The position numbers were made by a program, and so were the translations under genes. From Comamonas sp. JUb58 (GTDB lineage Bacteria; Pseudomonadota; Gammaproteobacteria; Burkholderiales; Burkholderiaceae_C), in the NCBI RefSeq assembly GCF_004364775.1, contig NZ_SOAL01000008.1:178733-242732 (forward strand): 64,000 nt of DNA, written 5' to 3'. Positions 47,161 through 56,818 of this stretch are shown in pieces; position 1 is the first letter of the stretch; each line of letters opens with the position of its first letter. Under the pieces are notes generated by a model, which had not been told where the DNA came from, ran no database searches, and saw only the letters and a list, made by a program, of their open reading frames with translations.

Positions 47161-47586
47161 ATGGCAATCGAACGTACCCTCTCGATCATCAAGCCCGATG
47201 CAGTGGCTAAGAATGTTATCGGTCAAATCTACGCCCGCTTTGAAGCTGCTGGCCTGAAGATCGTGGCCGCCAAGCTGGTGCAACTGTCGCGTCAAGACGC
47301 TGAGCAGTTCTACGCTGTGCACGCTGCCCGTCCTTTCTTCAAGGATCTGGTGGACTTCATGATCTCCGGTCCTGTGATGATCCAGGCTCTGGAAGGCGAA
47401 AACGCCATCCTGAAGAACCGTGAGCTGATGGGCGCTACCGACCCTAAGAAGGCTGACAAGGGCACGATCCGCGCTGACTTCGCTGACAGCATCGACGCCA
47501 ACGCCGTGCACGGCTCTGACGCCGCTGAGACCGCCGCTGTGGAAGTGGCGTTCTTCTTCCCCGGCATGAACGTTTATTCCCGTTAA
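47161..47586 (+). CDS. ndk: Nucleoside diphosphate kinase
   Basis: A complete 141-residue NDK. '[18 protein letters not shown]' opens the chain and the phosphorylated histidine is His117 in 'NAVHGSDA'. It equilibrates nucleoside tri- and diphosphates. AGGAAA precedes the ATG by about seven bases. The 79-base gap to rluB has a TACAAT (47108-47113) that may be a -10 box, suggesting an own promoter. The ndk-rlmN-pilW order is common in Betaproteobacteria. Confidence 0.97.
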   Translation: MAIERTLSIIKPDAVAKNVIGQIYARFEAAGLKIVAAKLVQLSRQDAEQFYAVHAARPFFKDLVDFMISGPVMIQALEGENAILKNRELMGATDPKKADKGTIRADFADSIDANAVHGSDAAETAAVEVAFFFPGMNVYSR

Positions 47587-47645
47587 TTGACATGTACGCG
47601 GCCGTATGGCCGCGTGGCATAGGTAAGTGGCCCGAGCGTATATCC

Positions 47646-48767
47646 ATGACCACCAATTTGCTTGATTTTGATTTGGCTGGTTTGACCGCCTTTTGCGAAG
47701 GGCTGGGAGAGAAGCGCTTCCGGGCCACGCAGCTTTTTCGCTGGATCCACCAGCGCGGTGCAGCCGATTTCGACCAGATGACCGATCTGGCCAAGTCCCT
47801 GCGCGAAAAACTCAAGGGCACGGCCCATGTCACGGCACTGCCCGTGATCACTGAGCACGTGTCCACCGACGGAACGGTCAAGTGGCTGTTCGACGTGGGT
47901 GACGGCAATGCCGTCGAATCCGTATTCATTCCCGAAGATGACCGTGGCACTTTGTGCGTCTCTTCGCAGGCCGGTTGCGCGGTGGGGTGCCGCTTTTGCT
48001 CGACAGGGCACCAGGGCTTCAGCCGCAACCTGACTACTGGCGAAATCATGGCGCAGCTGTGGTTTGCCGAACACGCGCTGCGCAAGCGCCTGGGGCGCGA
48101 TGAGCGCATCATCTCCAACGTGGTGATGATGGGCATGGGCGAGCCCTTGCAAAATTACACGGCCCTGGTGCCCGCGCTGCGCACCATGCTGGATGACCAT
48201 GGCTATGGTCTGTCGCGCCGCCGCGTGACCGTCTCCACCTCGGGTGTGGTGCCGATGATGGACCGCCTGTCGCAAGACTGCGCCGTGGCGCTGGCCGTGT
48301 CGCTGCACGCGCCCAATGACCCTTTGCGCAATGGCCTGGTGCCGCTGAACAAGAAATACCCGCTCGCCGAGCTGATGGAGTCCTGCCGCCGCTACCTGGA
48401 GTTTGCGCCGCGTGACTTCATCACCTTTGAGTACTGCATGCTCGACGGCGTCAACGACCAACCCGAGCATGCCCAGCAATTGATAGCACTGGTGCGAGAG
48501 TATGCGGGCAACGGCGGGGCCTGGTGCAAATTCAATTTGATTCCATTCAACCCGTTTCCAGCCTCTGGTCTGTTACGATCACCTGCCAACCGGGTGACCG
48601 AATTTGCCAAGATGCTCTCGGATGCGGGCGTCGTGACCACCGTGCGCAAGACCCGGGGAGATGACATCGATGCGGCCTGTGGCCAGCTCGCTGGCGATGT
48701 GAAAGACCGCACCAAAGCGGCGGAGCGCATGGCCAAGAACCGGGTCATACCGCTGGCACAAGTCTAG
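47646..48767 (+). CDS. rlmN: Dual-specificity 23S rRNA/tRNA adenine-C2 methyltransferase RlmN
   Basis: A 373-residue radical-SAM enzyme. The cluster motif Cys111-x3-Cys115-x2-Cys118 ('[12 protein letters not shown]') is intact, and the two methyl-transfer cysteines are in 'GTLCVSSQ' (Cys104) and near the C-terminus ('DAACGQL'). It methylates A2503 of 23S rRNA and A37 of several tRNAs. The ATG at 47646 matches family N-termini; a longer reading upstream is not conserved. pilW follows after 31 bases. Confidence 0.95.
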   Translation: MTTNLLDFDLAGLTAFCEGLGEKRFRATQLFRWIHQRGAADFDQMTDLAKSLREKLKGTAHVTALPVITEHVSTDGTVKWLFDVGDGNAVESVFIPEDDRGTLCVSSQAGCAVGCRFCSTGHQGFSRNLTTGEIMAQLWFAEHALRKRLGRDERIISNVVMMGMGEPLQNYTALVPALRTMLDDHGYGLSRRRVTVSTSGVVPMMDRLSQDCAVALAVSLHAPNDPLRNGLVPLNKKYPLAELMESCRRYLEFAPRDFITFEYCMLDGVNDQPEHAQQLIALVREYAGNGGAWCKFNLIPFNPFPASGLLRSPANRVTEFAKMLSDAGVVTTVRKTRGDDIDAACGQLAGDVKDRTKAAERMAKNRVIPLAQV

Positions 48768-48798
48768 AAATAGTCCAATCAGTTTGAGGAGGGTGTGC

Positions 48799-49626
48799 AT
48801 GCAAGAGGCTGTGACAACAGGGCAACCGAGGGTGCATCGCCTCATGGCTGCCACCTTTTTGGGCTTGGCCCTGATGGGTGGTTTGTCGGGCTGCGGTACC
48901 GCCAGTAACACGGCCCGCGAGGATGCCGCCTATGTCACACAATCCGATGAGACCGAAATCCATCGGCGTGCACGCATCCGCCTGGAGCTGGCAGCGAGCT
49001 ATTTCCAGACCGGCCGAACCACGATCGCGCTGGACGAGATCAAGCAGGTGCTGGCGCTGGACCCCAACAGTGGTGACGCCTACAACATGCGCGGCCTCAT
49101 TTACATGCAGCTGGGCGAGCCCGATATTGCAGACGAAAGCTTTAGCAAGGCGCAGTCGCTCAAGCCCACTGATGCCAACATCATGCACAACCATGGCTGG
49201 TTGCTCTGCCAAGAGAAAAAATACGACGCGGCAGACCGTTACTTCAACCAGGCCTTGGTTCAGCGCCAGTATTTCCAGCAAGCCAAGACCTTGATGGCCC
49301 AGGGCCTGTGCCACGAAGCTGCCGGCAAGCCGGCCGAAGCCGAGGCCAGCCTGCTCAAGGCCTATGAGTACGACGCCGGCAATCCGGTCGTCAGCTTCAA
49401 CCTGGCCAAGCTGATGAACCAGCGCGGCGACCCGCGCCGCGCCCAGTTCTATATTCGCCGCCTCAACAATGGCGAGCTGGCCAATTCCGAGTCCCTGTTT
49501 CTCGGTATCCAAATTGAAAAAGCCCTGGGTGACGGAGCGAGCGCGCGTTCGCTGGCGGCCCAATTGCAAAAGCGTTTCCCCGACTCCAAAGAGGCGGCAC
49601 GTATCGCTGGTGGAGGCGTGCTGTGA
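48799..49626 (+). CDS. pilW: Type IV pilus biogenesis/stability lipoprotein PilW (PilF)
   Basis: A 275-residue lipoprotein with lipobox 'GGLSGCGT' (Cys32) followed by TPR repeats ('RLELAASYFQTGRTTIALDE', 'GDAYNMRGLIYMQLGEPDIA', 'ANIMHNHGWLLCQEKKYDAA'). In type IV pilus systems PilF/PilW stabilises the PilQ secretin multimer in the outer membrane. AGGAGGG lies about six bases before the ATG. The stop overlaps the GTG start of the RodZ-like gene. Confidence 0.92.
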   Translation: MQEAVTTGQPRVHRLMAATFLGLALMGGLSGCGTASNTAREDAAYVTQSDETEIHRRARIRLELAASYFQTGRTTIALDEIKQVLALDPNSGDAYNMRGLIYMQLGEPDIADESFSKAQSLKPTDANIMHNHGWLLCQEKKYDAADRYFNQALVQRQYFQQAKTLMAQGLCHEAAGKPAEAEASLLKAYEYDAGNPVVSFNLAKLMNQRGDPRRAQFYIRRLNNGELANSESLFLGIQIEKALGDGASARSLAAQLQKRFPDSKEAARIAGGGVL

Positions 49627-50528
49627 ACGAGTCTGATATCCAAGAAGCAACGAACGCAAACCAAGCAGCCCTCAGTGCTGGCGAGATGCTGCGCCAGGCC
49701 CGCGAAGAGCTGGGCTACCACCTGCCTGCCGTGGCCGCGCACCTGAAGGTGTCCGTCCACAAGCTCGAAGCGCTGGAAGCGGGCGACTGGAGCGCCTTTC
49801 CGGATGTGGTCTTTGTGCGCGCGCTGGCCTCGGCCGTGTGCCGTGTGCTCAAGATCGATCCCGCTCCCGTGCTGGCCCAGTTGCCCAAGCCGCCCGGTAA
49901 GGACCTGAGCCCAGGCGTTGAAAGCGTGAAGACCCGCGTGGCCGTGGGCCCGGCGCAGAGCAAGAAAAATGATTTCCCCAGCAGCAAGCCTTTCCCCTGG
50001 ATGGGCGTGGTGGTACTGCTGATTGTGGCGACCGTTGGTGTGCTGTTCTATCCGCAGCTGGCGGACTACTGGAAGAGCTCCACCGCGGCTTCTGCCCCGG
50101 CACCTGCGCGCTCCAACAACGTCGCCGGCGTGGCTGACCAGTCCGAGCCAGTCGCACTGGGCGGCAGCTCTACCGATCCGGTGCCTGAGGCACCCGCCAA
50201 CGGTGCCGCCGAGGCGGGTGCCACTGCTGCGCTGGTAGGCCCGGTGGGTCCAGCCGCAGCGGCCCCGGTGGCGGCAGCGCCTGCAGAAGGCGCGCCTATG
50301 TTGCATTTCAAGGCCACCCAGGACAGCTGGGTGCAGGTCAAAGAGGCCAGTGGCAAGGTGGTGTTTGAGAAGACCATCCGTGCCGGCACGAACGAAGATA
50401 TCGCTGCCACGCCGCCGCTCAAGCTCATCGTGGGCAATGCGGTGGGTGTGGAGATGCAGCTGCGCGGGTCGGCTTTTGATCTGAAAAAAGTGACCAAGGG
50501 CAGCACCGCCCGTTTTGAGGTGAATTAA
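49623..50528 (+). CDS. RodZ-like helix-turn-helix membrane protein
   Basis: A 301-residue protein with a Cro/XRE-like HTH (about residues 18-85, 'GEMLRQAREELGYHLPAVAA'), one transmembrane helix (about 125-145), an Ala/Pro-rich periplasmic linker and a C-terminal DUF4115 domain ('HFKATQDSWVQVKEASGKVV'). This is the RodZ domain order; RodZ links MreB to the cell wall machinery. The GTG start overlaps the pilW stop and ispG follows immediately, the conserved pilW-rodZ-ispG neighbourhood of proteobacteria. Confidence 0.88.
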   Translation: MNESDIQEATNANQAALSAGEMLRQAREELGYHLPAVAAHLKVSVHKLEALEAGDWSAFPDVVFVRALASAVCRVLKIDPAPVLAQLPKPPGKDLSPGVESVKTRVAVGPAQSKKNDFPSSKPFPWMGVVVLLIVATVGVLFYPQLADYWKSSTAASAPAPARSNNVAGVADQSEPVALGGSSTDPVPEAPANGAAEAGATAALVGPVGPAAAAPVAAAPAEGAPMLHFKATQDSWVQVKEASGKVVFEKTIRAGTNEDIAATPPLKLIVGNAVGVEMQLRGSAFDLKKVTKGSTARFEVN

Positions 50529-51806
50529 GTGCAAGAAGAGAACATCCTGTTGCCCGTGCCCATGGTGGCGCCGGCCGCCCGCAAAAGTCGCCAGGCCCGT
50601 GTGGTCTGGGGTGACCGTGTGGTGACGGTGGGGGGCGATGCGCCCGTGCGCATACAGTCGATGACGAATACCGACACCGTGGATGTGATCGAGACAGCCA
50701 TCCAGGTCAAGGAGCTGGCGCAGGCGGGCTCGGAGATGGTGCGTATCACCGTCAACACACCGGAGGCCGCAGCAGCTGTGCCCTATGTGCGCGAGCAGCT
50801 CGACCGTATGGGCGAGAACGTGCCGCTGGTGGGCGACTTCCACTACAACGGCCACCGCCTGCTGACCGAGTTCCCCGACTGCGCCAAGGCGCTGTCCAAG
50901 TACCGGATCAACCCCGGCAATGTGGGCAAGGGCGATAAGAAGGACAAGCAGTTCGGCCAGATGATCGAGGCGGCCATGCAGTACGACAAGGCCGTGCGCA
51001 TTGGCGTGAACTGGGGCAGCCTGGACCAGGAACTGCTGGCCGAGCTGATGGACGAGAACAACCGCCGCGCGGTGCCCTGGGATGGGCGCCAGGTGATGTA
51101 CGAGGCGCTGATCACTTCGGCCATTTCCTCCGCACAGCGTGCCGAGGAAATGGGCCTGAACGGCGACCAGATCATCCTGTCCTGCAAGGTCAGTGGTGTG
51201 CAGGATCTGGTGGCGGTCTACCGCGGCCTGTCCGCACGCTGCGACTATGCCCTGCACCTGGGGCTGACCGAGGCGGGCATGGGCACCAAGGGCACGGTGG
51301 CCTCAGCCGCTGCGCTGGCTATCCTGCTGCAAGACGGCATTGGCGACACCATTCGCGTGTCGCTGACCCCGCAGCCGGGCGAGGCCCGCACGCAAGAAGT
51401 GGTGGTGGCCAGCGAGATTCTGCAAGCCATGGGCATGCGCAGCTTTGTGCCCAGCGTCACCGCCTGCCCGGGCTGCGGCCGCACCACCAGCACCACCTTC
51501 CAGGAGCTGGCGCGTGACATCGACCAGCACCTGCGCTCGCAAATGCCGGTCTGGCGCGTGAAGTACCCTGGCGTCGAAAAGATGAAGGTGGCCGTGATGG
51601 GCTGCATCGTCAATGGCCCCGGCGAAAGCAAGCATGCCGACATCGGCATCAGCCTGCCGGGCAATGGCGAATCGCCCGCGGCCCCCGTCTTTATCGACGG
51701 AGAAAAGGCGCTGACCTTGCGCGGTGACCGCATTGCGCAGGAGTTCCACGAGATCGTGCAAGCCTATGTGGAGCGCCGCTACGGTGCTGCCAAGGTAGAT
51801 AATTGA
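50529..51806 (+). CDS. ispG: 4-hydroxy-3-methylbut-2-en-1-yl diphosphate synthase
   Basis: A 425-residue IspG (GcpE), penultimate enzyme of the MEP isoprenoid pathway. The barrel domain holds '[13 protein letters not shown]' and 'PLVGDFHYN'; the Fe-S domain has '[18 protein letters not shown]' and '[18 protein letters not shown]'. The GTG at 50529 starts directly after the rodZ stop with GAGG nine bases upstream; ATG at 50559 is an alternative. The stop TGA is part of the recurrent octamer TTGATAGC. Confidence 0.95.
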   Translation: MQEENILLPVPMVAPAARKSRQARVVWGDRVVTVGGDAPVRIQSMTNTDTVDVIETAIQVKELAQAGSEMVRITVNTPEAAAAVPYVREQLDRMGENVPLVGDFHYNGHRLLTEFPDCAKALSKYRINPGNVGKGDKKDKQFGQMIEAAMQYDKAVRIGVNWGSLDQELLAELMDENNRRAVPWDGRQVMYEALITSAISSAQRAEEMGLNGDQIILSCKVSGVQDLVAVYRGLSARCDYALHLGLTEAGMGTKGTVASAAALAILLQDGIGDTIRVSLTPQPGEARTQEVVVASEILQAMGMRSFVPSVTACPGCGRTTSTTFQELARDIDQHLRSQMPVWRVKYPGVEKMKVAVMGCIVNGPGESKHADIGISLPGNGESPAAPVFIDGEKALTLRGDRIAQEFHEIVQAYVERRYGAAKVDN

Positions 51807-51838
51807 TAGCTGCACTTGCTGGCCTGGCAAGTGTTTGC
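51803..51838 (+). repeat. Short stem-loop repeat with TTGATAGC head, after ispG
   Basis: TTGATAGC (51803-51810), which includes the ispG stop, is followed by the stem CACTTGC (51813-51819) / GCAAGTG (51827-51833). The same octamer occurs at 27386, 48481, 56400 and 56789. It looks like a copy or remnant of a small intergenic repeat. Confidence 0.5.
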
Positions 51839-51867
51839 AAGCATACTGAACAGAGAGATTGAAGCCC

Positions 51868-53172
51868 ATGGGCATGAATGAAAAGCTGGCCGCCATCAAA
51901 GGCATGAACGATATCCTGCCGCCCGATTCGGCCATGTGGGAATGGTTTGAAGGTAAGGTGCGCGATTTGATGGGGCGTTTTGCCTACCGCAACATCCGCA
52001 CGCCCCTGGCCGAGCACACGGCGCTGTTTGTGCGCGGTCTGGGCGAGGTGACCGACATTGTCGAGAAGGAAATGTATTCCTTCGAAGACCGGGCCGACAA
52101 GCACGGCCAGGCCGAGCACCTGACCCTGCGCCCCGAAGGCACGGCCGGCGTGGTGCGTGCGGTGGTCGAGAACAACATGCTGTATGACGGTGGCAAGCGC
52201 CTGTTTTACATCGGCGCCATGTTCCGCCGCGAGAAGCCGCAGCGCGGCCGCTACCGCCAGTTCCACCAGGTCGGTGTCGAAGCCATGGGCTTTGGCGGCG
52301 CCGAGCTCGATGCCGAGGTGATCCTGCTGGCCGCGCAGCTCTGGAAGGACCTGGGCATTGAAGGTGTGCGCCTGGAGCTCAACAGCCTGGGCCAGCCCGA
52401 GGAGCGCCGCGCGCACCGCGAGGCATTGGTGGCCTATTTCGAACAGCACACCGATGTGATGGACGAAGAGGGCAAGCGCCGCATGTACAGCAACCCGCTG
52501 CGCGTGCTGGACACCAAGAATCCGGCGATGCAGGCCATGGTCAATGCCGCGCCCCAGCTGCTGGATTTTCTGGGTGACGACTCCAAGGCCCACCTCAAGG
52601 CCGTGCAGGACATCCTAGACGCCAATGGCGTGGCCTGGTCGGTCAACCCGCGCCTGGTGCGCGGCATGGACTACTACAACCTGACGGTGTTCGAGTTCAT
52701 CACCGACAAGCTTGGCTCGCAAGGCACGATCTGTGGCGGTGGCCGCTATGACTACCTGATCGAGCAGATTGGCGGCAAGCCCGCGCCGGCCGTGGGCTGG
52801 GGCATGGGCATTGAGCGCGTCCTCGAGCTGATCAAGGAGCTGAATATCCAGTGGGATCGCCCGTCTATTGACGCCTACGCTATCCTGCCGGACGCAGCAC
52901 TGCTGCCGCAAGCCATGCGCGTGATCCAGACCCTGCGACAAGCCGGTGTGCGGGTGCAGATGCATGGCTCGGCCGTGGCAGGCAGCCTGGGCAGCATGAA
53001 GTCGCAGTTCAAGAAGGCCGATGCCAGCGGCGCCGCTTGCGCGCTGATCTTTGGCAGCGACGAGATGCAGCGTGGCATGGTGACCGTCAAGCAACTGCGC
53101 GATGGTGAGGGTGCCCAGGCCGAACGTGCGATCGACGCCGTGGCCGACTGGGCAGCGCAATTGCGCGCATGA
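51868..53172 (+). CDS. hisS: Histidyl-tRNA synthetase
   Basis: A 434-residue class II synthetase. Motif 2 region '[20 protein letters not shown]', the histidine-A loop '[15 protein letters not shown]' and the motif 3 '[13 protein letters not shown]' are conserved; the C-terminal anticodon domain follows. ATG codons at 51868 and 51874 are both in frame; an upstream TTG is less likely. AGAGAG stands about ten bases before 51868. It is part of the ispG-hisS-yfgM-bamB-der chain. Confidence 0.96.
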   Translation: MGMNEKLAAIKGMNDILPPDSAMWEWFEGKVRDLMGRFAYRNIRTPLAEHTALFVRGLGEVTDIVEKEMYSFEDRADKHGQAEHLTLRPEGTAGVVRAVVENNMLYDGGKRLFYIGAMFRREKPQRGRYRQFHQVGVEAMGFGGAELDAEVILLAAQLWKDLGIEGVRLELNSLGQPEERRAHREALVAYFEQHTDVMDEEGKRRMYSNPLRVLDTKNPAMQAMVNAAPQLLDFLGDDSKAHLKAVQDILDANGVAWSVNPRLVRGMDYYNLTVFEFITDKLGSQGTICGGGRYDYLIEQIGGKPAPAVGWGMGIERVLELIKELNIQWDRPSIDAYAILPDAALLPQAMRVIQTLRQAGVRVQMHGSAVAGSLGSMKSQFKKADASGAACALIFGSDEMQRGMVTVKQLRDGEGAQAERAIDAVADWAAQLRA

Positions 53173-53222
53173 GCGCAGCCTCGGCTGCAAGCAATTTTTT
53201 GATTCAACTCCATTAGAACAAT

Positions 53223-53867
53223 ATGGCAACGCATTTAGATCTGGAAGAACAGGAACAGATAGACCAGCTCAAGCACTTCTGGAACAAGTGGGGCACCTTG
53301 ATCACCACGGTGCTGGTGATTGTGCTGGGTGGCTTTGCCGCCTGGAATGGCTACCAATACTGGCAGAACCGCCAGGCCTCGCAGGCCAGCGCGCTGTCGT
53401 CGGCGGTCGAGTCGGCCGTCAACTCGGGTGACAAGACCCGTATCGACCAGGCCTTTGGCGACCTGCGCAGCAACTACGGCAGCACCATCCAGGCGGCGCA
53501 TGCCGGCCTGCTGGTCGCCAAGGCGGCGGGTGACAAGGGCCAGATGGACGATGCCAAGGCAGCGCTCACCTGGGTGGCAGACAATGCTTCGGACGAAGGA
53601 CTCAAGGCCACCGCCAGCGTGCGTTTGGCAGCCGTGCTGCTCAACAGCCAGGCCTATGATGAGGCGCTCAAGGTGCTGGGCACCAAGATGCCGACCGAGT
53701 TCGATGCCGTGGTCGCAGACCACAAGGGCGATGTCTACCTGGCCAAGGGCGACAAGGCGCAAGCCATCGAGTCGTACAAGGCGGCTTTGCAAAAGACCGA
53801 ACCAGGCGTGGAATACCGCAATGTGATCTCCGTCAAGCTCAATGCGCTGGGCGAAGATCTGAAGTGA
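53223..53867 (+). CDS. YfgM-like tetratricopeptide membrane protein
   Basis: A 214-residue protein with a short cytoplasmic N-terminus, one transmembrane helix (about 24-42, 'WGTLITTVLVIVLGGFAAWN') and a periplasmic TPR-like domain ('AAHAGLLVAKAAGDKGQMDD', 'DHKGDVYLAKGDKAQAIESY'). This is the YfgM architecture; E. coli YfgM is an ancillary partner of the SecYEG translocon together with PpiD. It lies between hisS and bamB, as is general in proteobacteria. Confidence 0.88.
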   Translation: MATHLDLEEQEQIDQLKHFWNKWGTLITTVLVIVLGGFAAWNGYQYWQNRQASQASALSSAVESAVNSGDKTRIDQAFGDLRSNYGSTIQAAHAGLLVAKAAGDKGQMDDAKAALTWVADNASDEGLKATASVRLAAVLLNSQAYDEALKVLGTKMPTEFDAVVADHKGDVYLAKGDKAQAIESYKAALQKTEPGVEYRNVISVKLNALGEDLK

Positions 53868-53889
53868 TGGATGGCAGAAGGCAGTGCGC

Positions 53890-55041
53890 ATGAAACAACA
53901 ACAGGCATATGCTGCAGCAGCTGCTGCAGCCAAGGTTTTGACGGTATCGGCAGTGGCTCTGGCCATTGCGGGCTGCTCTTTGTTCTCGTCGGACAAGCGC
54001 AAGCCTGCCGAGCTTGAGCCCAATGTCGCACTGCTGTCCGTGCAGCAGGTCTGGACACAGCGCATTGGCAAGAGCAACCCCACCTTGGTGATGAATGTCA
54101 GCGGCAAGGTGGTGACCTTGGCCTCTGCGGATGGCCATGTGGCTGCCGTCAATGCCGATACCGGTGCCGATCTCTGGCGCGTCAACGTGGGCCAGAAGCT
54201 CTCGGCCGGCGTGGGCAGCGATGGCAAATGGGCTGCCGTGGTGACCGAAGACGGCAACCTGGTCGCCCTGAGCCAGGGTAAGGAAATGTGGCGCAAGCGC
54301 CTGCCAGCGCGTGTCTATACCGCGCCGCTGGTGGCGGGCGAGCGCATTTTCGTGCAAAGCGCGGACCGCTCGGTGCAGGCCTTTGATGCGGCATCCGGCC
54401 AAGCGCTGTGGAGCCAGGCCAAGACCAGCGAAGCGCTGGTGCTGCGCCAAAGCGGCGTGCTGACCGCCTACCAGGACACCCTGGTCGCTGGCGTGTCGGG
54501 CCGCTTTGTCGGTATCGATCCCAACACCGGCGCACTGCGCTGGGAAGTGCCGATTGCCAGCCCCCGTGGCACCAATGACGTCGAACGTCTGGTGGAACTG
54601 GTGGGTGGCGTGTCGCGCGAAGGTTCGGTGCTGTGCACGCGTGCCTACCAGATGGCCGTCGGCTGTATCGATGCATCCACGGCGCAGCTGAGCTGGACCG
54701 TGCGTGCCGAAGGCATCAACGGGATCTCCGGCGATGCCGACGTGGTGGCCGGTGCCGATGGCAATGGCGTGATCACGGCCTGGGCGCATGATGGTGGCAG
54801 TGTGGTGTGGACGAGCAATCGCCTGCGCTACCGCAAGCTGAGCCAGCCGCTGGTGCTGGGCCGCTCTGTGATTTTTGGTGATAGTTCGGGTACGGTGCAT
54901 ATGCTGTCCAAGAAAGACGGCTCGCCGCTCAACCGCTTCTCTACCAACAGCTCCGGTATTTCCGTGGCACCGGTATTGGCGGGCAACACCATGGTGGTGC
55001 AGACGAATGATGGCGCGGTGTATGGCTTTCGGCCCGAGTAA
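53890..55041 (+). CDS. bamB: Outer membrane assembly lipoprotein BamB
   Basis: A 383-residue lipoprotein of the BAM complex. The lipobox 'LAIAGCSLF' ends at Cys28 after an Ala-rich signal peptide. The mature part is an eight-bladed beta-propeller with repeated PQQ-like blades ('GHVAAVNADTGADLWRVNVG', 'RSVQAFDAASGQALWSQ', 'GRFVGIDPNTGALRWEVP'). BamB helps BamA insert outer-membrane proteins. The ATG at 53890 has AGAAGG nine bases upstream; a GTG six bases earlier is possible. der follows after 21 bases. Confidence 0.95.
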   Translation: MKQQQAYAAAAAAAKVLTVSAVALAIAGCSLFSSDKRKPAELEPNVALLSVQQVWTQRIGKSNPTLVMNVSGKVVTLASADGHVAAVNADTGADLWRVNVGQKLSAGVGSDGKWAAVVTEDGNLVALSQGKEMWRKRLPARVYTAPLVAGERIFVQSADRSVQAFDAASGQALWSQAKTSEALVLRQSGVLTAYQDTLVAGVSGRFVGIDPNTGALRWEVPIASPRGTNDVERLVELVGGVSREGSVLCTRAYQMAVGCIDASTAQLSWTVRAEGINGISGDADVVAGADGNGVITAWAHDGGSVVWTSNRLRYRKLSQPLVLGRSVIFGDSSGTVHMLSKKDGSPLNRFSTNSSGISVAPVLAGNTMVVQTNDGAVYGFRPE

Positions 55042-55062
55042 GAAAAGAAAAAGTAGTCAGGA

Positions 55063-56403
55063 ATGAAGCCAGTTATTGCTTTGGTGGGGCGTCCCAATGT
55101 GGGCAAATCCACCTTGTTCAACCGGATGACAAAGTCGCGCGACGCTATCGTTGCCGACTTTGCCGGTTTGACGCGTGATCGCCACTACGGCCAAGGCCGT
55201 CAGGGCAAGCACGAATACATCGTGATCGATACCGGTGGTTTCGAGCCCGATGCGACCAGTGGCATTTTCAAGGAAATGGCCAAGCAGACCCGCCAGGCCG
55301 TGGCCGAGGCGGATGTGGTGCTGTTCGTGGTCGATGTGCGCCTGGGTCTGTCGGCCCAGGACCATGAGATTGCCGGCTACCTGCGCCGCCTGGGCAAGCC
55401 CGCCATGCTGGTGGGCAACAAGGCCGAAGGCATGAAGGACGGCGGCCAGCTGGCCGAGTTCTACGAGCTGGGTCTGGGCGAGGTGTTCCCGGTATCGGCC
55501 GCGCACGGCCAGGGCATCCGCACCATGATCGACATGGCGCTGGAGCAGTTGCCCTGGCTCAACCAGGAAGACGATGCCGAAGCCGAAGAGGACGAGCAGG
55601 TCATCAAGCTGGCCGTGGCAGGGCGCCCGAACGTGGGCAAGTCCACCTTGATCAACACCTGGCTGGGTGAAGAACGCCTGGTGGCCTTTGACATGGCCGG
55701 TACCACGCGCGATGCGATCGCGGTGCCGTTCGAGAAGAATGGCCAGAAATTCCAGCTGATCGACACCGCCGGTTTGCGCCGTAAGGGCCGCGTGTTCGAG
55801 GCCATCGAGAAGTTCTCGGTGGTCAAGACCCTGCAGGCCATTGAAGGCGCCAACGTGGTGCTGCTGCTGCTCGATGCCACGCAAGGCGTGACCGACCAGG
55901 ACGCGCACATCGCCGGCTACATCCTGGAAAGTGGTCGCGCCGTGGTGCTGGCCGTGAACAAGTGGGATGCGCTCGACGATTACGGCCGCCAGATGCTGGA
56001 GCGCTCGATCGAGCTGCGCCTGTCCTTCCTGAAGTTTGCGCCGCTGCACTTCATCTCGGCCAAGAAGCGCCAGGGGCTGGGCCCGCTGTGGACCTCGATG
56101 ACCCAGGCGCACAAGTCGGCCCTGTGCAAGATGCCCACGCCCGTGCTCACGCGCGTGCTGCTGGAGTCGGTGCAGTACCAGACGCCCAAGAAGATCGGGC
56201 CTTACCGCCCCAAGCTGCGCTATGCGCACCAGGGTGGCATGAACCCACCGGTGATCGTGATCCATGGCAATTCGCTCGAACACATCACCGATGCCTACAA
56301 GCGCTTCCTGGAAGGTCGTTTCCGCAAGGAATTTAATTTGATCGGCACCCCCTTGCGGATTGAATTCAAGACCTCACATAACCCTTACGCTGACAAAGAT
56401 TGA
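55063..56403 (+). CDS. der: Ribosome biogenesis GTPase Der
   Basis: A 446-residue double GTPase. Each G domain starts with the same P-loop 'GRPNVGKST' (residues 8-16 and about 187-195), followed by 'DTGG' and 'DTAGLRRKG' G3 motifs and 'NKAE'/'NKWD' G4 motifs. A KH-like domain ends the protein. Der is needed for 50S subunit maturation. The stop TGA is again embedded in the octamer TTGATAGC (56400-56407). Own promoter of hfq probably lies in the 128-base gap that follows. Confidence 0.96.
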   Translation: MKPVIALVGRPNVGKSTLFNRMTKSRDAIVADFAGLTRDRHYGQGRQGKHEYIVIDTGGFEPDATSGIFKEMAKQTRQAVAEADVVLFVVDVRLGLSAQDHEIAGYLRRLGKPAMLVGNKAEGMKDGGQLAEFYELGLGEVFPVSAAHGQGIRTMIDMALEQLPWLNQEDDAEAEEDEQVIKLAVAGRPNVGKSTLINTWLGEERLVAFDMAGTTRDAIAVPFEKNGQKFQLIDTAGLRRKGRVFEAIEKFSVVKTLQAIEGANVVLLLLDATQGVTDQDAHIAGYILESGRAVVLAVNKWDALDDYGRQMLERSIELRLSFLKFAPLHFISAKKRQGLGPLWTSMTQAHKSALCKMPTPVLTRVLLESVQYQTPKKIGPYRPKLRYAHQGGMNPPVIVIHGNSLEHITDAYKRFLEGRFRKEFNLIGTPLRIEFKTSHNPYADKD

Positions 56404-56407
56404 TAGC
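56400..56407 (+). repeat. TTGATAGC octamer overlapping the der stop
   Basis: The octamer contains the der TGA stop followed directly by TAG, giving tandem stops, as at the ispG end (51803). A further copy lies six bases after the hfq stop (56789-56796). Confidence 0.5.
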
Positions 56408-56531
56408 GTACAAGTGAGATGAGGCCTGATCCACAGGCCCATCACATGAAACAACCATTTATCGTTCAGTTAGATTGCCACTGTGGTAAGGTGGCGTTTT
56501 ACAACAACACTGTCCGAACACGGAGAATATC

Positions 56532-56783
56532 GTGAGCAACAAAGGCCAACTTCTGCAAGATCCATTCCTCAACGCTCTGCGCCGCGAGCATGTGCCTGTG
56601 TCCATCTACCTGGTCAACGGCATCAAGCTCCAAGGCCAGATCGAATCCTTTGACCAGTACGTTGTGCTGCTGCGCAACACCGTCACCCAGATGGTGTACA
56701 AGCATGCGATCTCGACCATTGTCCCCGGTCGTGCCGTGAACTTCTCGGCACCTGATTCGCAAGACAACGAAGCCGCAGCCTAA
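56532..56783 (+). CDS. hfq: RNA chaperone Hfq
   Basis: An 83-residue Sm-like protein: Sm1 '[20 protein letters not shown]', Sm2 '[12 protein letters not shown]' with the conserved YKHA. It starts with GTG preceded by CGGAGA seven bases upstream. It forms hexamers that pair small RNAs with their targets. The C-terminal tail is short, as in Betaproteobacteria. The hfq-hflX-hflKC order is conserved. A TTGCCA (56475-56480) in the gap before it could be a -35 element, but no good -10 follows. Confidence 0.97.
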   Translation: MSNKGQLLQDPFLNALRREHVPVSIYLVNGIKLQGQIESFDQYVVLLRNTVTQMVYKHAISTIVPGRAVNFSAPDSQDNEAAA

Positions 56784-56818
56784 CGCTTTTGATAGCACGA
56801 CATCCGCGCCAGCCGCGG